Assembly (NCBI GenBank): GCA_017390825.1
Contig: JAFPAK010000299.1
Coordinates: 1-7,903, forward strand
Source of the DNA: Clostridia bacterium
Lineage (GTDB): Bacteria > Bacillota_A > Clostridia > Oscillospirales > Acutalibacteraceae
Reading direction: 5' to 3'
Length of the DNA: 7,903 nt
Part shown: positions 5,766 to 7,903 of the stretch, in pieces
Position numbering within the stretch: the stretch's first letter is position 1
Layout: each line of letters begins with the position of its first letter
Program-made: the position numbers and the translations under genes
Notes under the pieces: model-generated
Told to the model about the DNA's origin: nothing
The model's input: only the letters and a program-made list of their open reading frames with translations
The model's database searches: none

Positions 5766-7037
5766 ATGAAGGTTATGGTCGTAGGCGGTGGCGGCAGAGA
5801 GCACGCTATCGTTAAAAAACTAAAATGCAGCAATGAAATAGACAAGCTGTATGTACTTCCGGGCAATGCAGGAATGGCTGATGATGCCGAATGTGTTGCC
5901 ATTGGTGCAAAGGACATTGAAAATATCGTAAAATTTGCAGTAGAAAACGGCATTGAATTTGCAGTTGTTGCCCCCGACGATCCGTTGGTGCTCGGCTGCG
6001 TTGACGCGCTTGAAGAAAAGGGCATTCCATGCTTTGGTCCTAATGCTGCCGCTGCTATTATTGAAGGCAGCAAGGTGTTTTCAAAAGAGTTGATGAAAAA
6101 ATACAACATCCCCACCGCTGCTTTTGAGTATTTTGAGGATGCTGACAGTGCAATCAAATACATAGATACCTTAACACCTCCTATCGTTGTTAAGGCTGAC
6201 GGACTTGCTCTTGGCAAAGGCGTTATCATTGCAATGAGCTATGAAGAAGCAAAGGATGCAGTCCGCTCAATGATGGAGGACAAGGTATTCGGTAACTCCG
6301 GCAGCAGAATAGTTATTGAAGAATTCCTCACAGGTCCTGAAGTTTCGGTATTAACATTTACCGACGGTAAAACAGTTGTGCCGATGATCTCATCGATGGA
6401 TCACAAGCGTGCTAAGGACGGTGACGAGGGACTCAACACCGGCGGTATGGGTACTATTGCACCTAATCCCTATTATACACAGGACATTGCCGCTGAATGT
6501 ATGGAAAAGATATTCCTTCCCACCATCAATGCAATGAATGCAGAAGGACGTACATTTAAGGGCTGCCTTTACTTTGGTCTTATGATAACCAAGGATGGCC
6601 CTAAAGTAATTGAATACAACTGCCGTTTCGGAGATCCCGAAACACAGGTAGTGCTTCCGCTTATGGAAACTGATCTGTTTACTGTTATGAAGGCGGTTCG
6701 TGAAGGCACTCTTTCGGACGTTGATGTTAAATTTAAAAGCGGCGCTTGCTGCTGTGTTGTAATGGCGTCCGATGGTTATCCGCAGAAATACGAAACAGGA
6801 TTTGAAATAAGCATTCCTGATGAAATAAGGGACGAGGTTTTCATTGCCGGTGCAAAGTTTAACGGTGATAAGGTAGTTACCGCAGGAGGTCGTGTACTGG
6901 GTGTTACTGCTACCGGAGATGATATTAAATCGGCTATTGAAAATGCATATAAAAGAGTGGAAACAGTATCGTTTGAAAATGCATATTACCGCAAGGATAT
7001 AGGAAAAAAGGCGCTTTCGGCGTTACAAGGAGATTAA
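5766..7037 (+). CDS. purD: Phosphoribosylamine-glycine ligase (GAR synthetase)
   Basis: A 423-residue ATP-grasp enzyme that joins glycine to phosphoribosylamine, the second step of the pathway; its substrate is the unstable product of PurF. Seen: N-terminal MVVGGGGREHAI (4-15); FGPNAAAAIIEGSKVFSKEL (90-109); the ATP-grasp region IVVKADGLALGKGVIIA (140-156); EEFLTGPEVSVL (185-196); GLNTGGMGTIAP (222-233); and the metal-binding block IEYNCRFGDPETQ (282-294), where FNARFGDPE is more usual. A C-terminal domain (about 325-420) completes the enzyme and length is normal. The ribosome binding site is GAAGGGCGG (5745-5753), about 12 nt from the ATG. Two bases separate its stop codon from the purL ATG. 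Confidence 0.96.
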   Translation: MKVMVVGGGGREHAIVKKLKCSNEIDKLYVLPGNAGMADDAECVAIGAKDIENIVKFAVENGIEFAVVAPDDPLVLGCVDALEEKGIPCFGPNAAAAIIEGSKVFSKELMKKYNIPTAAFEYFEDADSAIKYIDTLTPPIVVKADGLALGKGVIIAMSYEEAKDAVRSMMEDKVFGNSGSRIVIEEFLTGPEVSVLTFTDGKTVVPMISSMDHKRAKDGDEGLNTGGMGTIAPNPYYTQDIAAECMEKIFLPTINAMNAEGRTFKGCLYFGLMITKDGPKVIEYNCRFGDPETQVVLPLMETDLFTVMKAVREGTLSDVDVKFKSGACCCVVMASDGYPQKYETGFEISIPDEIRDEVFIAGAKFNGDKVVTAGGRVLGVTATGDDIKSAIENAYKRVETVSFENAYYRKDIGKKALSALQGD

Positions 7038-7039
7038 AA

Positions 7040-7903
7040 ATGGTTTACAGAGTATTTGTTGAGAAAAAAGCAGAGCTTGCAAACGAAGCTGCATCGCTTT
7101 GCACAGAGATTCAGCAGTTATTGGGTATCAATGCGCTTAAGGGCGTTCGTATCCTTAATCGCTATGACGTTGAAAATATTGATAAAGAACTCTTTGATTA
7201 CTGCAAAATGACTGTATTTGCAGAGCCGCAGCTCGATATCGTAACCGATACATTAGATGAAAACGGAGCAGATTTCGTGCTTGCAGTTGAATATCTGCCG
7301 GGACAGTTTGATCAGCGCGCAGACTCTGCAGCACAGTGTATCCAGATCATTTCGCAGAAAGAGCGCCCGGTTGTTAAAACTGCAAAGATCTATCTTTTCA
7401 GCGGTGAATTAAGCGAGAGTGATATCGCAGTCATCAAAAATCATATCATCAACCCAGTTGAGTGCCGTGAGGCTTCGATGGGCACATTTGATACGCTTAA
7501 AACCGATTATGAAATACCGACAAGTGTTGAAACCCTTGAAGGATTTTTGTCACTTGACGAAGCAGGTCTTGCTGAGTTTGTAAAGAGCTACGGTCTTGCA
7601 ATGGATAATGATGATATCAAGTTCTGCCAGGACTACTTTAAGTCAGAAAACCGTGAGCCTACTATCACCGAGATACGTATGATTGATACATATTGGTCTG
7701 ACCATTGCCGTCATACCACTTTCCTGACTACCATCGACAGTGTTGAGTTTGAGGATAAGCTTTTGCAGGATGCTTATAACGAGTATCTTTCAGACCGTGA
7801 GGCTCTCGGCAGAACAAAACCGATAAACCTTATGGACATTGCAACACTTGCTACAAAATATCTTAATAAAAACGGCTATCTGCCTAATCTTGATGAATCA
7901 GAA
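7040..7903 (+). CDS. purL: Phosphoribosylformylglycinamidine synthase, large single-chain form (5' 288 codons, cut by window edge)
   Basis: An open frame with no stop to the window edge. The full enzyme turns FGAR, glutamine and ATP into FGAM. Seen in the part present: an N-terminal PurS-like domain (MVYRVFVEKK onward), PGQFDQRADSAAQC (87-100), the linker domain with REPTITEIRMIDTYWSDHCR (206-225) and the conserved HCRHTTF block, then the start of the first ATPase domain. The fused PurS-like and linker domains show that this is the large PurL of about 1200-1300 residues with a fused glutaminase, of the clade found in clostridia and streptococci, and not the small PurL that works with separate PurS and PurQ. 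The ribosome binding site AAGGAG (7027-7032), 7 nt upstream, lies within the end of purD, so expression is coupled. The glutaminase end is not visible. Confidence 0.95.
   Translation, partial: MVYRVFVEKKAELANEAASLCTEIQQLLGINALKGVRILNRYDVENIDKELFDYCKMTVFAEPQLDIVTDTLDENGADFVLAVEYLPGQFDQRADSAAQCIQIISQKERPVVKTAKIYLFSGELSESDIAVIKNHIINPVECREASMGTFDTLKTDYEIPTSVETLEGFLSLDEAGLAEFVKSYGLAMDNDDIKFCQDYFKSENREPTITEIRMIDTYWSDHCRHTTFLTTIDSVEFEDKLLQDAYNEYLSDREALGRTKPINLMDIATLATKYLNKNGYLPNLDESE

Noticed and set aside
5741..6229. A 162-codon minus-strand open frame in purD
   Set aside because: It is antisense to purD, and its Ser/Ala/Pro-rich content reflects purD codon use rather than a protein.
1..7903. CRISPR arrays, tRNA or rRNA genes, insertion sequences, phage or plasmid functions
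   Set aside because: I saw no repeat-spacer pattern, no tRNA- or rRNA-like segments, and no transposase, integrase or terminal inverted repeats on either strand.

Overview
The window looks like chromosomal DNA of an anaerobic, spore-forming member of the Firmicutes, class Clostridia. The pointers are an alpha/beta-type small acid-soluble spore protein gene, a B. subtilis-like PurF with a propeptide and four Fe-S ligand cysteines, a large single-chain PurL of the clostridial/streptococcal kind, and AAAGGA-type ribosome binding sites placed about 10-12 nt before the starts. An Oscillospiraceae/Ruminococcus-like gut organism is a reasonable guess, but the sequence does not prove the genus.

Layout: (1) 1-107, minus strand, the first 35 codons of a GT-B glycosyltransferase that runs off the left edge, with its own extended -10 promoter near 195-223. 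(2) 397-585, plus strand, the spore protein gene. (3) A hairpin at 607-636 separates it from a convergent two-gene minus-strand unit: a small two-helix membrane protein with a C-terminal zinc ribbon (1762-1298), then a LUD-domain (LutC/YkgG-like) protein (1281-655). (4) A divergent intergenic region (1763-2142) holds a strong plus-strand promoter and a leader of about 170 nt ending in a clear intrinsic terminator just before purE. (5) From 2143 to the right edge runs a tightly packed purine operon, purE-purF-purM-purN-purD-purL, with purL cut off by the window.

The operon products act in de novo IMP synthesis: PurF makes phosphoribosylamine, PurD makes GAR, PurN formylates it, PurL makes FGAM, PurM closes the ring to AIR, and PurE handles the carboxylation step. 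purK, purC, purB and purH are not in the window.

The most interesting part is the purE leader (about 1973-2142). It has a near-consensus promoter, a terminator with a long U-tract, a sequence that could form a competing antiterminator, a possible three-way-junction fold, and a 29-codon cysteine-rich reading frame with a GGAGG ribosome binding site whose stop lies 4 nt before the terminator stem. It does not resemble the purine, ZTP, PRPP, THF or T-box leaders as I remember their consensus sequences. It is therefore a candidate attenuator of unknown signal. The rest of the window is ordinary.
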